Part shown: positions 1 to 7,873 of the stretch, piece after piece | Layout: each line of letters opens with the position of its first letter | Numbering within the stretch: the stretch's first letter is position 1 | DNA from: CAYXSX01 sp964467925 | GTDB taxonomy: Bacteria; Pseudomonadota; Alphaproteobacteria; Micavibrionales; Micavibrionaceae | Direction of reading: 5' to 3' | Assembly: GCA_964467925.1 (NCBI GenBank) | Contig: CAYXSX010000001.1 | Location: 372,001-436,000 of the forward strand | DNA length: 64,000 nt | The notes under the pieces: generated by a model | Databases searched by the model: none | Seen by the model: the letters and a program-made list of their open reading frames with translations, nothing else | What the model was told of the DNA's origin: nothing | Translations under genes and position numbers: made by a program

Positions 1-104
1 CCCTGACGGTCCACAAATTCTCCGCTAAGCGCGCAGCGCGGCGGCAGGATCACGTCCAGAGCCCGCTCCGCCAGAGCCGTAATTTGCCGTTGTATCGAGT
101 TCAA
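1..104 (-). CDS. ComF family protein, N-terminal fragment (cut by window edge)
   Basis: The minus strand encodes 34 codons running off the left edge. They begin at a TTG (position 104) preceded by a purine-rich AGAGGGG about 7 bases upstream. The peptide contains ALDVILPPRCALSGEFVD, which resembles the start of ComF-type phosphoribosyltransferases, whose zinc-ribbon region begins with a PPRC motif. ComF proteins are linked to DNA uptake or nucleotide-salvage-like functions. Only the first of the usual ribbon cysteines is visible here, and the next position is Ser instead of Cys, as in some alphaproteobacterial members. The catalytic PRPP loop lies outside the window, so the call rests on a short stretch. 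Confidence 0.55.
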   Translation of the reverse strand, partial: MNSIQRQITALAERALDVILPPRCALSGEFVDRQ

Positions 105-126
105 TAAACCACCCCTCTTTTTAAAC

Positions 127-207
127 TGTCATTCTGAAGGGCTTTAGCCCTGAAGAATCTACTATACAAGCTTTGAGATCCTTCAGGGTAAACTCTTCAG
201 GATGACA
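127..207. repeat. Imperfect dispersed palindrome (GTCATTCTGAAG...CTTCAGGATGAC type)
   Basis: The ends TGTCATTCTGAAG (127-139) and CTTCAGGATGACA (195-207) are near-perfect inverted repeats. Inner arms (GAAGAATCT and AGATCCTTC) also pair, so the 81-bp unit can fold into one long hairpin. Palindromes with this GTCATTCTG/CAGGATGAC signature recur as short intergenic repeats in many bacterial genomes. It sits between the divergent comF-like gene and the methyltransferase gene, and has no coding potential of its own. Confidence 0.7.
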
Positions 208-237
208 ATTCTTGCTAACACCGGAGCTACTAAAAGT

Positions 238-266
238 TTGCGAATTTTTCCAGAATTCTATATGTA
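238..266 (+). promoter_or_regulatory. Candidate sigma-70 promoter for the methyltransferase operon
   Basis: A TTGCGA hexamer (238-243) is followed, after exactly 17 bases, by TATGTA (261-266). This lies about 35 bases before the ATG at 302. The elements and spacing fit a housekeeping promoter. No transcript data support it. Confidence 0.4.
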
Positions 267-301
267 ATGTAACCGGATAAGTAGCACATTTGGGCTGAAA
301 A

Positions 302-2968
302 ATGAACGCTGTTGCGCGTGAACAACATCTGGATGTCGTCCCCCTTGACGGCGACACCCAAAAAAAGGGGCAAATCCGCGACACTCACCGCGAGCGGCGC
401 AACGAACTGCTGGCCAAAGTTGACCGCGCCGTCATTCAAAAAGCGTGGTTTACGCTCTCGCACCTGCTGCTGGACAAGGGCGCGGTTGTGGCCGATATGG
501 GTTGCGACGACGGGGCCATGGCGTTTTGCATGGCGGCGATGAACCCCGACATTACCGTGATCGGGGTGGATCGGAACAAACGCCAGATCAACAAGGCGCG
601 GGAGAAATACCGCCTCGACAATTTGAAATTCGAAGTCGGCGAAGCGGCGGGCGACGTGTTCGGTGCGTCCTCGCTTGATGCCATTATAAACTCTTTTGTT
701 TTGCATGAGGTTTATTCGGGGTCGCGGTATAATGAGCGTATCGTCAGCGATACTTTGCGCAAACAATTCCAGATGCTGAAAAAAGGCGGCACGATGTTCG
801 TGCGTGATTTCGCACGCCCCCCGCCGGGCAATTTTGTGATGCTGGAAATGCCGGACAAACCGAGCTTTGGGGAAAGTCTCGACAAACTTTCGGAGGCCGA
901 CCTTCTGGTATGGTATTCGCAGCACGCCCAGCCGAAACAAGACCCCGGATGCGGCGGATTTTTCCTTGAGGAGCTTCCGGCCCGCCTGCCCGGTACGCGG
1001 CTTTTCCGCCTGCCGCATAAGTGGGCGTATGAATTTATCATGCGCAAGGACGACCGCGCGCGCTGGGAAACCGAGCTGCCGATGGAATATACGTTCTTTA
1101 CGATGCGGGAATTCCGCAAGGAACTCATCGCGCTGGGCGCGCGGGTGCAGTACGCCGCCCCGCACTGGGACGAGGACGAGCTGGCCGCCAAAATGGGCGA
1201 CCCGAACAAGAACGCCAAGGTGCGCATTTACAGCGACGAGGGAGAATTACTCGACCCGCCCGCGACATCCTATGTCGTTGTGGCGCGCAAAATGGCGGAG
1301 AGAAAAAGCCTGAATATCGAGGAGCGCCGCCCCTCCTCCTCCACCGAAAGTTCATTGCGGATCGAAGCCATGCGCAACGAAAAAACGGGCGAGCTTGTCG
1401 ATGTGGTTAAACGCGATTTTTCCATGAGCGAGATTATCCCCTATCGCATCACGCAAAGCGGGCGGATCAAAATCTGCCTGCATGACGGGGTGGCGCGGGG
1501 CATCGCCAACGCCGTGCCGCGGCTGGGTGTGAACCTCGACGGCAAGCGCTGGTCCGGCCATATGGTGGAGGCCATCGGCGTGGACGATACGGTCTTACGC
1601 GAAGTTACAAAATGGGATGTAAAAAACACGGTCCGCATCGCGCGCGATTATGTCGGCGTAAAACCGAAGGCCGGGGGGGTCATGGAAAGCGGGCCGGATT
1701 ATTACCCCGCCCCCGATTATATCGACGACCATATCAACACCTATTATATGGAGGCGGAGAAACTTTCCGGCCCCGCCCTGCCCAAGGGTTCGCCCGCACA
1801 CAACCAGCGCTTTCTGGCCAAGGGGGAAATACGCGAGTTCGATGCACAAAACATCCTGGACGCCATTACGGTGGGTATGATTCCCAATGCGCGGCTCGAG
1901 CTTCAGATACTCTCGCTTTTCCAGCATCTGGGCATCAAGGCCGAAAGCTGGACGATGAAACAGGTGCAGATGAAGCGCGGCAAAATCACGGGCGATATTT
2001 CCGTGCGCAATGTTTTAAAACACCTAAGCAATCGCGATCACCGATTTAAGGCCGTACGCGGCAGCGCGGGACAATTACGCTCCGTTCATTCCTTCTTTGT
2101 CGAAGAAGGTCAGGTCAGCGGCGCGCGGTCCGGTCTTTCGGCGCAGGACATGGATTTCGTGGTGCCGGAGGGAAAAACGATCAACACGGTTGTCGTTCTT
2201 CCCATCACATTCGGCATGAAAAACGACGTGCATGCCGGTTTCCAGCTCAGCCATATGCCCGTACCGCAGCGGCACGAGGGTAGCGGCGCGACGATTTCCG
2301 CGCCGAGCTTTAACTTGCCCGCGCATATCGCCACGCTGCAGCAGACAAAGAAATTTATTGCGGAGAAATTCGGCGTCCTGCCCGAGATGGTAATTAAGAT
2401 GGGTGAAAGTTATTACAACCATATCGGTTTTACGCCGCAGAAAATTCACCCCTTCGCCGTGGCCGCGCCGCCCGATATGTTCAAGGACCCGAACACGTCA
2501 TTCCTGCCGCTGTTCAATTTCATGTATCTGTGGAAGGACATCAAACGCGCGCCGCATTTTATGACGCTTATCGCAAGGGCATGGAAATACCTGCCCGGCC
2601 ACCTCAAGCTCGAAGCACGGCGCAGCGTGGATGTGATCGTGGCGCAGCGTTTTGCCTCCGGCGGGCCGGATTGGAGCGTGCCGGTGAATTATAAACTCGC
2701 CCCGACCATTCAGGATTTACCGCCCGCACCGGAAGAAAAACCGGAGGCCCTCCCTCCCACGCAAACAGCTGCGCCGGTAGCGGCAACACCTGCGCCGGAG
2801 AAACCTGCGGCACTGCCTGTTGAGCCTAAAACCAAACAGGAAAAGCCGGAGGAAGAAAAAGCCGCCCCTAAAATTGAAGCGCCGCCGCAACTGGAACCAG
2901 AAGTCGAAGAGTTTCTGGAAGATGTCAGAAGCGCGGAAACCGAAAAACCACGTCCGGAAAAATGGTAA
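302..2968 (+). CDS. Large SAM methyltransferase with Nudix-like C-terminal segments
   Basis: This 888-residue protein opens with a class I SAM-dependent methyltransferase domain. The SAM-binding motif ADMGCDDG is at about 64-71 and an acidic residue ends strand 2 (VIGVD, about 86-90). After about residue 340 the sequence no longer looks like a methyltransferase. Segments at about 376-430 (PYRITQSGRIKICLHDG) and about 626-720 (ending GESYYNHIGFTPQKIHPF) resemble the first strands and the Y-x-SPG-F-T region of Nudix hydrolases, but no intact Nudix box is visible. The last 85-90 residues are Pro/Glu/Lys-rich and probably disordered. The substrate is unknown. The stop overlaps the next methyltransferase gene by 7 bases, so the two are probably co-translated. 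The methyltransferase call is firm; the rest is inference. Confidence 0.75.
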   Translation: MNAVAREQHLDVVPLDGDTQKKGQIRDTHRERRNELLAKVDRAVIQKAWFTLSHLLLDKGAVVADMGCDDGAMAFCMAAMNPDITVIGVDRNKRQINKAREKYRLDNLKFEVGEAAGDVFGASSLDAIINSFVLHEVYSGSRYNERIVSDTLRKQFQMLKKGGTMFVRDFARPPPGNFVMLEMPDKPSFGESLDKLSEADLLVWYSQHAQPKQDPGCGGFFLEELPARLPGTRLFRLPHKWAYEFIMRKDDRARWETELPMEYTFFTMREFRKELIALGARVQYAAPHWDEDELAAKMGDPNKNAKVRIYSDEGELLDPPATSYVVVARKMAERKSLNIEERRPSSSTESSLRIEAMRNEKTGELVDVVKRDFSMSEIIPYRITQSGRIKICLHDGVARGIANAVPRLGVNLDGKRWSGHMVEAIGVDDTVLREVTKWDVKNTVRIARDYVGVKPKAGGVMESGPDYYPAPDYIDDHINTYYMEAEKLSGPALPKGSPAHNQRFLAKGEIREFDAQNILDAITVGMIPNARLELQILSLFQHLGIKAESWTMKQVQMKRGKITGDISVRNVLKHLSNRDHRFKAVRGSAGQLRSVHSFFVEEGQVSGARSGLSAQDMDFVVPEGKTINTVVVLPITFGMKNDVHAGFQLSHMPVPQRHEGSGATISAPSFNLPAHIATLQQTKKFIAEKFGVLPEMVIKMGESYYNHIGFTPQKIHPFAVAAPPDMFKDPNTSFLPLFNFMYLWKDIKRAPHFMTLIARAWKYLPGHLKLEARRSVDVIVAQRFASGGPDWSVPVNYKLAPTIQDLPPAPEEKPEALPPTQTAAPVAATPAPEKPAALPVEPKTKQEKPEEEKAAPKIEAPPQLEPEVEEFLEDVRSAETEKPRPEKW

Positions 2969-3858
2969 AGACGCAAGCAAACCCGCAAAACGACATCATC
3001 GTTTTCGACCGGGCACAGGTCAGACGCAACCGGGAACGCGCGGCGAAAAATTTTAAAGACCATAGTTTTCTTTTCGATTGGGCGGGGGTGCAGCTCGCCG
3101 ACCGACTTAATGATGTAAAACGTGAATTTCCAAAGGCATTAGAAATCGGCGCACGCGGTAGCCTGAAAAATACGAAACCAAATTCGGTGGGCGAAATTAT
3201 GACCCTCGATTGTTTTGGAGCACCGGATATTCATGCCGACAGCGAATTTTTTCCTCTGGAACCGGGCAGCCTCGATCTTGTTTTGAGCAATCTCGATTTG
3301 CATACGATAAACGATCTGCCCGGCGCACTGGTGCAAATCCGGCGGAGCCTGAAGCCCGACGGACTTTTCTTGGGCGCGATGCTGGGCGGAGAAACGCTCT
3401 TTGAGATTCGTGAATGCATGGCCGCGGCGGAAGTGAATATCAAGGGCGGGATGAGCCCGCGCATTGCGCCCTTCGCCGACAAGCCGCAAATGGGCGATTT
3501 GCTGCAGCGGGCAGGATTTTCGCTTCCGGTCGTGGATTCGGAAATCGTGCGCGTAAGCTATGATAATATGTTCAAGCTGTTTGCCGATTTGCGCGGAATG
3601 GGCGAAGGAAACGCGCTGGCGCACCGTGGAAAAACCAACCCCGGCAAGGTGCTGTTCATGGAAACCGCGCGGCTTTATCATGAAAAATTCGCAGGTGCCG
3701 ACGGGCGCATCACGGCGAGTTTCGAAGTTATTTTCCTGATCGGCTGGGCGCCGCATGAAAGCCAGCAAAAGCCACTCAAACCCGGCAGTGCAACCATAAG
3801 GCTTGCGGATGCGTTAGAGACAAAAGAAATCAAAATGGGAGAAAAGGCAGGTTCATGA
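2962..3858 (+). CDS. NDUFAF5-like SAM-dependent methyltransferase
   Basis: This 298-residue class I methyltransferase-fold protein has the hallmark of the NDUFAF5/C20orf7 branch: a NLDLHTINDLPGALVQ segment followed by LKPDGLFLGAMLGG. The N-terminal VFDRAQVRRNRERAA is also typical. The SAM motif region is ALEIGARG. In mitochondria the family hydroxylates or methylates a complex I subunit during assembly. Bacterial members are usually annotated only as methyltransferases or BioC-like proteins. It overlaps the upstream gene by 7 bases and gloB by 4 bases, which implies a translationally coupled operon. The exact substrate cannot be read from the sequence. Confidence 0.8.
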   Translation: MVKTQANPQNDIIVFDRAQVRRNRERAAKNFKDHSFLFDWAGVQLADRLNDVKREFPKALEIGARGSLKNTKPNSVGEIMTLDCFGAPDIHADSEFFPLEPGSLDLVLSNLDLHTINDLPGALVQIRRSLKPDGLFLGAMLGGETLFEIRECMAAAEVNIKGGMSPRIAPFADKPQMGDLLQRAGFSLPVVDSEIVRVSYDNMFKLFADLRGMGEGNALAHRGKTNPGKVLFMETARLYHEKFAGADGRITASFEVIFLIGWAPHESQQKPLKPGSATIRLADALETKEIKMGEKAGS

Positions 3859-4568
3859 ACATCACCATCCTACCGATTTTTAACGACAATTATTGCTACA
3901 TTCTTGAAGGAGACGGAGAGGTAGCGGCGGTGGACCCGGCGGATGCAGATGCGGTTGCCCGGTATCTGGATAAAAAAAATCTGAGCCTTTCATATATTCT
4001 AAACACCCACCACCACTATGATCACGTAGGCGGAAACGAAGCGCTAAAGAAAAAATACGGCACACAAATTATCGGCCCCGAAGCCGAACGTGCCCGCATT
4101 CCGGTCATGGATAAGGGCGTGCGCGAGGGCGATGTTTTCACACTATGCGGGCAGGAATTCCGCGTGCTGGAAACCCCCGGCCACACCACGGGACATATCG
4201 TGTTTTACGCAGGGGGCGAAAATTCATTGTTTTGCGGCGATACGCTTTTTTCCATGGGCTGCGGCAGATTGTTCGAGGGCACGCCCACGCAGATGTGGGA
4301 ATCGCTTGAAAAAATTATGGCTCTGCCGGATGAGACAAAAATTTATTGCGGCCATGAATATACGCTGGCGAATGCGGCGTTTTGCCTTTCGGTCGAGCCG
4401 GATAACGCGGATTTACAAAAACGTGAGGTGGAGGCGCTTCAACAGCGCGCAAACGGCGAGCCTACAATTCCCTCTACCCTTGCAACGGAAAAGAAGACGA
4501 ATGTTTTCCTTCGTGCCAGCTCCCCGCAGCGTTTCGGGGAATTGCGCGCCATGAAGGATGCGGCCTGA
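3855..4568 (+). CDS. gloB: Hydroxyacylglutathione hydrolase (glyoxalase II)
   Basis: This 237-residue metallo-beta-lactamase-fold enzyme hydrolyses S-D-lactoylglutathione to glutathione and D-lactate, the second step of methylglyoxal detoxification. The dinuclear metal motif THHHYDHVGG is at residues 51-60. A GHTTGH motif, FCGDTLF and CGHEYT follow in the family order. The C-terminal NVFLRA segment is the glyoxalase II signature near the substrate site. The length is slightly under the usual 250-260. The start overlaps the preceding gene's end (ATGA), so it is the last gene of this three-gene operon. Confidence 0.93.
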   Translation: MNITILPIFNDNYCYILEGDGEVAAVDPADADAVARYLDKKNLSLSYILNTHHHYDHVGGNEALKKKYGTQIIGPEAERARIPVMDKGVREGDVFTLCGQEFRVLETPGHTTGHIVFYAGGENSLFCGDTLFSMGCGRLFEGTPTQMWESLEKIMALPDETKIYCGHEYTLANAAFCLSVEPDNADLQKREVEALQQRANGEPTIPSTLATEKKTNVFLRASSPQRFGELRAMKDAA

Positions 4569-4910
4569 TTAATCGTCTGATTTTTTGGAGCCGCGGCGCG
4601 GGCCGGGTTTAGGCCGCGGACCGTTGTCATCGCCGCTATCGTTACCCGGATTGTAATCATCGCCGTTACCGTCGTCGCCCTGACGGCGTTTGGAGCGGTG
4701 CGGCGGAATGGGAAGTGGCTTTTGCGTAACTTCGCTGCGCTCGCTGATCGCAAGCTCGATTTCAAGACGGGAAGAAACCTTGCGCAAATCGTGGATAGCG
4801 TCCTGTAATGATTCCTTGGCTCCGGCATTTTTTTTGTCCTTGTGCCATATCTCGTAATATTTGAGACAGTTTTCGGAGGCTTCCTTGAGACGTTTATCGA
4901 TTTCTTCCAT
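4569..4910 (-). CDS. Hypothetical helical protein with charged tail
   Basis: I do not recognise this 113-residue protein. The first 65 residues are predicted-looking amphipathic helix rich in Lys, Glu and Leu (EEIDKRLKEASENCLKYYEIW). The rest is a Gly/Asp/Asn/Pro-rich low-complexity tail ending in RRGSKKSDD. It has no signal peptide or membrane segment. It converges on gloB with adjacent stops and lies upstream of nothing on its own strand except guaC, 75 bases further on, so it may share a transcript with guaC. Regular codon use supports it as a real gene. Confidence 0.6.
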   Translation of the reverse strand: MEEIDKRLKEASENCLKYYEIWHKDKKNAGAKESLQDAIHDLRKVSSRLEIELAISERSEVTQKPLPIPPHRSKRRQGDDGNGDDYNPGNDSGDDNGPRPKPGPRRGSKKSDD

Positions 4911-4985
4911 AGTGCAAAACTTTCCTTTTTACTTTGTATTACAGCGCGTTCATTACATTAGCGTGAAGCGCGCAAGGTTTCAATT

Positions 4986-6026
4986 TTATTCGCTGCCGAA
5001 AATATTATTGAGCTGTTGCGTTACACGAATGAAGGTCGTGCGTTTAGAAAATTCTTTCAAATGCCGCGCCCCGACATAGGTACAGGCCGAACGCAAACCA
5101 CCCAGAATATCCTGCAGCGTCCCGCTTACATCGCCGCGGTAAGGAACGCGCACAGTCTTCCCCTCGCTGGCGCGGTATTCGGCCACGCCCCCTTTATGTT
5201 TTTTCATCGCGGTATCCGAGCTCATACCATAGAATTTCAGGAATTTTTCACCGCCCTCTTCCACGACTTCCTGTTCGGATTGTTTATGACCGGACAGCAT
5301 ACCGCCCAGCATGACGAAATCGGCCCCGCCGCCAAAAGCCTTGGCGATGTCGCCGGGAACGGTGCATCCCCCATCGGCACAGATCAACCCGCCCAGACCG
5401 TGAGCGGCATCGGCGCATTCGATAATGGCCGAAAGCTGAGGATAGCCGACGCCCGTCATTTTGCGGGTGGTGCATACACTGCCCGGCCCTATCCCGACCT
5501 TCACCACGTCAACGCCGGATAAAATCAGTTCCTCCACCATTTCGCCCGTCACGACATTACCTGCCATGATCGTGGCCTTGGGCGCGGTGTCGCGGATGGT
5601 TTTAACGAAATCGAGGAAGGGCTGGCTGTAGCCGTTGGCCACATCGATACACAACCGCGGGGCTTTACCGCCCGCCTTAAGGAATTTTTTGAGCTTGTCC
5701 TGATCATCCTTGACCATACCGATGCTGTACCAGACATTCGCGGCGGCCTTTTCCTTGAAAAACGCCTGAAGCTCCTTAAGCGGATAATGCTTGTGCAGCG
5801 CGACGCTCAGGCCGTTGCCGTCCTTGTGAAAGGCCCGCGCCATTTCAAACGTGCCCACACCGTCCATATTGGCAGCAATAACGGGCACGCCGTTAAATTC
5901 CTGCCCGCTCCATTTGAATTTGAACTTGCGGCGGATGTCGACCTCCTTGCGGCTGCCCAGCGTCGAGCGCTTCGGGCGGATCAGCACGTCTTTGAAATCC
6001 AGCTTGGTGTCGTATTCTATATGCAT
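4986..6026 (-). CDS. guaC: GMP reductase
   Basis: This 346-residue IMPDH/GMPR-family TIM barrel catalyses NADPH-dependent conversion of GMP to IMP in purine salvage. The catalytic loop GIGPGSVCTTRKMTGVG places the nucleophile at Cys185, almost the same position as in the E. coli enzyme. The N-terminal FKDVLIRPKRSTLGSR, PVIAANMDGVGT and GGCTVPGDIAKAF motifs are typical. There is no CBS pair, which separates it from IMP dehydrogenase. The length matches GuaC. DUF1192 lies 21 bases upstream on the same strand and may be co-transcribed. Confidence 0.93.
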   Translation of the reverse strand: MHIEYDTKLDFKDVLIRPKRSTLGSRKEVDIRRKFKFKWSGQEFNGVPVIAANMDGVGTFEMARAFHKDGNGLSVALHKHYPLKELQAFFKEKAAANVWYSIGMVKDDQDKLKKFLKAGGKAPRLCIDVANGYSQPFLDFVKTIRDTAPKATIMAGNVVTGEMVEELILSGVDVVKVGIGPGSVCTTRKMTGVGYPQLSAIIECADAAHGLGGLICADGGCTVPGDIAKAFGGGADFVMLGGMLSGHKQSEQEVVEEGGEKFLKFYGMSSDTAMKKHKGGVAEYRASEGKTVRVPYRGDVSGTLQDILGGLRSACTYVGARHLKEFSKRTTFIRVTQQLNNIFGSE

Positions 6027-6047
6027 CTTGTTTCCTTTATTAATTAT

Positions 6048-6233
6048 CTAGAACTTGAACGCCGCCGAGGCCGCATCCTGCGAGGCTTTCTTTTTATTCT
6101 TGTCAGCCTCTACCCGTTCGATCTCGGTCTTAAGCTCGGCGACATATTCATCCAGATCGGCCACGGACATCGTTTCAAGATTGCGGGGAAAGTCGCTTGT
6201 TTTTTTCTTCGGCGTATCGAGATCGTCAAACAT
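6048..6233 (-). CDS. DUF1192 family protein
   Basis: This 61-residue acidic helical protein has the core SVADLDEYVAELKTEIERVEAD, which matches the DUF1192 family found almost only in Alphaproteobacteria. Members are short, cytosolic and of unknown function. The Lys/Ala-rich C-terminus ends in AFKF, typical of the family. It sits just upstream of guaC on the same strand. Confidence 0.75.
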   Translation of the reverse strand: MFDDLDTPKKKTSDFPRNLETMSVADLDEYVAELKTEIERVEADKNKKKASQDAASAAFKF

Positions 6234-6474
6234 CGCTTTTTGTCATTCCTTTCAAACCATAACAGGATACAGACCGCGCCCGCCCCGCACAATTGGAAAA
6301 AGGAGGGCTAAAAAACCTCTGGCTTTTTTCGAGATCCTGTCATATATATAGGGCGTTCCCTATGAATTTTTAGATTTATAAAAGCATTGATCCAATTGGA
6401 ACGGGATCGGTGGCAAGAGCGTATTATTTGCCGCAAAAACAAGAGATTTAAAAGAAACTGTAAGGAGAAAAACC

Positions 6475-7215
6475 ATGGCAAGAGCAGCCCAGGATACAGC
6501 CGGCACATTGTTAATGCCCAAGGCAACCGCCGTATGGCTTATTGAAAACACCATTTTAACATTTCCCCAGATTGCGGATTTTACGTCCATGACCTCTATC
6601 GAGGTCGAGGCGCTGGCCAATGAAGATATCGGTCGCGGACTGGTCGGCAGAGACCCCGTCGAGCACAAGGAACTGACATCGGAAGAAATCGCGCGTTGCG
6701 AGGCGGATCCGAATGCATCGCTGATCATGTCCAGAAGCGATCTGCCTTCCGTTAAAACGCGTTCCAAGGGCCCGCGTTATACCCCCGTTTCCAAGCGCGG
6801 CGACAAACCGGACGCGATTGCCTATATCATCAAGCATAACCCGGAAATCAGTGATGCGCAGATTTGCAAGCTGGTGGGCACAACCAAGCCGACCATTGCA
6901 GCCGTGCGCGACCGTACGCACCCCAATTCATCCAACCTGCGCCCGCGCCACCCGGCCGAGCTGGGCCTTTGCACCTATCAGGAATACGAAAAAGCGTATG
7001 AAAAGGGCCTTAAAGCCGCCGGAAAAGACCCCGAAGCGGTCAAGGCCGAGCGTAACGCCCAGATCGCCAAGGAACTGGAGCAAAATGATGAAGGCAATGC
7101 CGATTCCTCCGGTGGGGGCGGTTTTGACTTCTCCAACTTCCTGGGTGACAGCGTGAATTACAAATCATCCCGCAATGACGAGGATGACGAAAAAGACGCA
7201 GGCAATTTGTTTTAG
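6475..7215 (+). CDS. trcR: DUF1013 cell-cycle transcriptional regulator TrcR
   Basis: This 246-residue protein belongs to the alphaproteobacterial DUF1013 family, named TrcR in cell-cycle work on Caulobacter, where it is described as an RNA-polymerase-associated regulator. The conserved start LLMPKATAVWLIENTILTFPQIADF and the central IAYIIKHNPEISDAQICKLVGTTKPTI helix-turn-helix-like region support the call. The C-terminus is a Ser/Gly and Asp/Glu-rich tail (DDEKDAGNLF). A strong AAGGAGA ribosome site precedes the ATG. It is monocistronic, with a 240-bp leader region upstream and a strong terminator downstream. Together with cckA further on, it marks the lineage. Confidence 0.85.
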   Translation: MARAAQDTAGTLLMPKATAVWLIENTILTFPQIADFTSMTSIEVEALANEDIGRGLVGRDPVEHKELTSEEIARCEADPNASLIMSRSDLPSVKTRSKGPRYTPVSKRGDKPDAIAYIIKHNPEISDAQICKLVGTTKPTIAAVRDRTHPNSSNLRPRHPAELGLCTYQEYEKAYEKGLKAAGKDPEAVKAERNAQIAKELEQNDEGNADSSGGGGFDFSNFLGDSVNYKSSRNDEDDEKDAGNLF

Positions 7216-7237
7216 ATAAGCCAGCGGGACAACATAT

Positions 7238-7275
7238 AAAAAGGCCGGAAAATCAGAAGACTTCCGGCCTTTTTT
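7238..7275. terminator. Bidirectional intrinsic terminator
   Basis: An AAAAAGGCCGGAA / TTCCGGCCTTTTT perfect inverted repeat has an 11-base loop. It carries a T-run on the plus strand and an A-run that becomes a T-run on the minus strand. It lies between the convergent trcR and YdcH-like genes and can serve both. Confidence 0.9.
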
Positions 7276-7292
7276 AATTTCAGCTCTTATGT

Positions 7293-7496
7293 TTAGGCCG
7301 CGCTTTTACGTTCCTTGCGCAAGGCCTCCAACTCTTCCTTAATCATAAGCTTCTGCTTTTTCAGATTTTTAATGTAATAATCCGCCATAGACGGGCTTTT
7401 GATCGCATCAATAATCTGAGCCTCCACAGCCAAATGTTTTTTACGCAATGCTTCAACGCGTGATGTACTGACTTCGGATAAAGCTTTTTGAGGCAT
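7293..7496 (-). CDS. YdcH-like (DUF465) protein
   Basis: This 67-residue protein matches the DUF465/YdcH family: VEALRKKHLAVEAQIIDAIKSPSMADYYIKNLKKQKL followed by a KEELEAL helix. Family members are short helical hairpins of unknown role. The ATG at 7496 is chosen over a longer frame starting at 7589 because an AGGAGA ribosome site sits 6 bases before it and the family begins here. It ends at the shared terminator with trcR. Confidence 0.8.
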   Translation of the reverse strand: MPQKALSEVSTSRVEALRKKHLAVEAQIIDAIKSPSMADYYIKNLKKQKLMIKEELEALRKERKSAA

Positions 7497-7761
7497 TAGA
7501 AATCTCCTGTTCAAGTTTTCAAGGTTGGAATGTTTCAAGCTTAACCAAACAAACCGCCGCGGCGCAAAGAAATTTTCTTTCATCGCCATTATCTCTTTTA
7601 AAATAAAGTGTTAAGCCGATATATTTATACGGCGTCTTTGCTCCTAAAAATTTTACGGGGTGGATGGTAAACCAAAACGATTCGCGTTCATTCTTTCAGA
7701 ATAACGGGGAAATATTTAAAAGGCTGTTAACCCGGCTCATATACTGTTCTCTGCTTTTAAT

Positions 7762-7865
7762 CGTCATTGCGAGAAGGCGTAAGCCGACGAAGCAATCTAG
7801 AAATCCCTCATGCGGCTCTGGATTGCCACGTCCCCCGGCTCAAGGCCGGGGTCCTCGCAATGACG
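7762..7865. repeat. Dispersed palindrome with CGTCATTGCGAG ends
   Basis: CGTCATTGCGAG (7762-7773) and CTCGCAATGACG (7854-7865) are perfect inverted repeats. Inner arms (GAAGCAATCTAGA against TCTGGATTGCCAC) pair imperfectly, and a CCCGGCTCAAGGCCGGGG hairpin is nested inside. This arrangement is a widespread class of short intergenic palindrome seen in many bacteria. It ends just before the aldehyde dehydrogenase stop codon. The rest of the 7497-7873 gap shows no gene. Confidence 0.8.
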
Positions 7866-7873
7866 GAAGCGGT

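Noticed and set aside
4911..4985. A GCGCGTT...AAGCGCGC inverted repeat between the hypothetical gene and guaC
   Set aside because: Stem is about 5-6 bp and interrupted, with no T-run; not convincing as a terminator.
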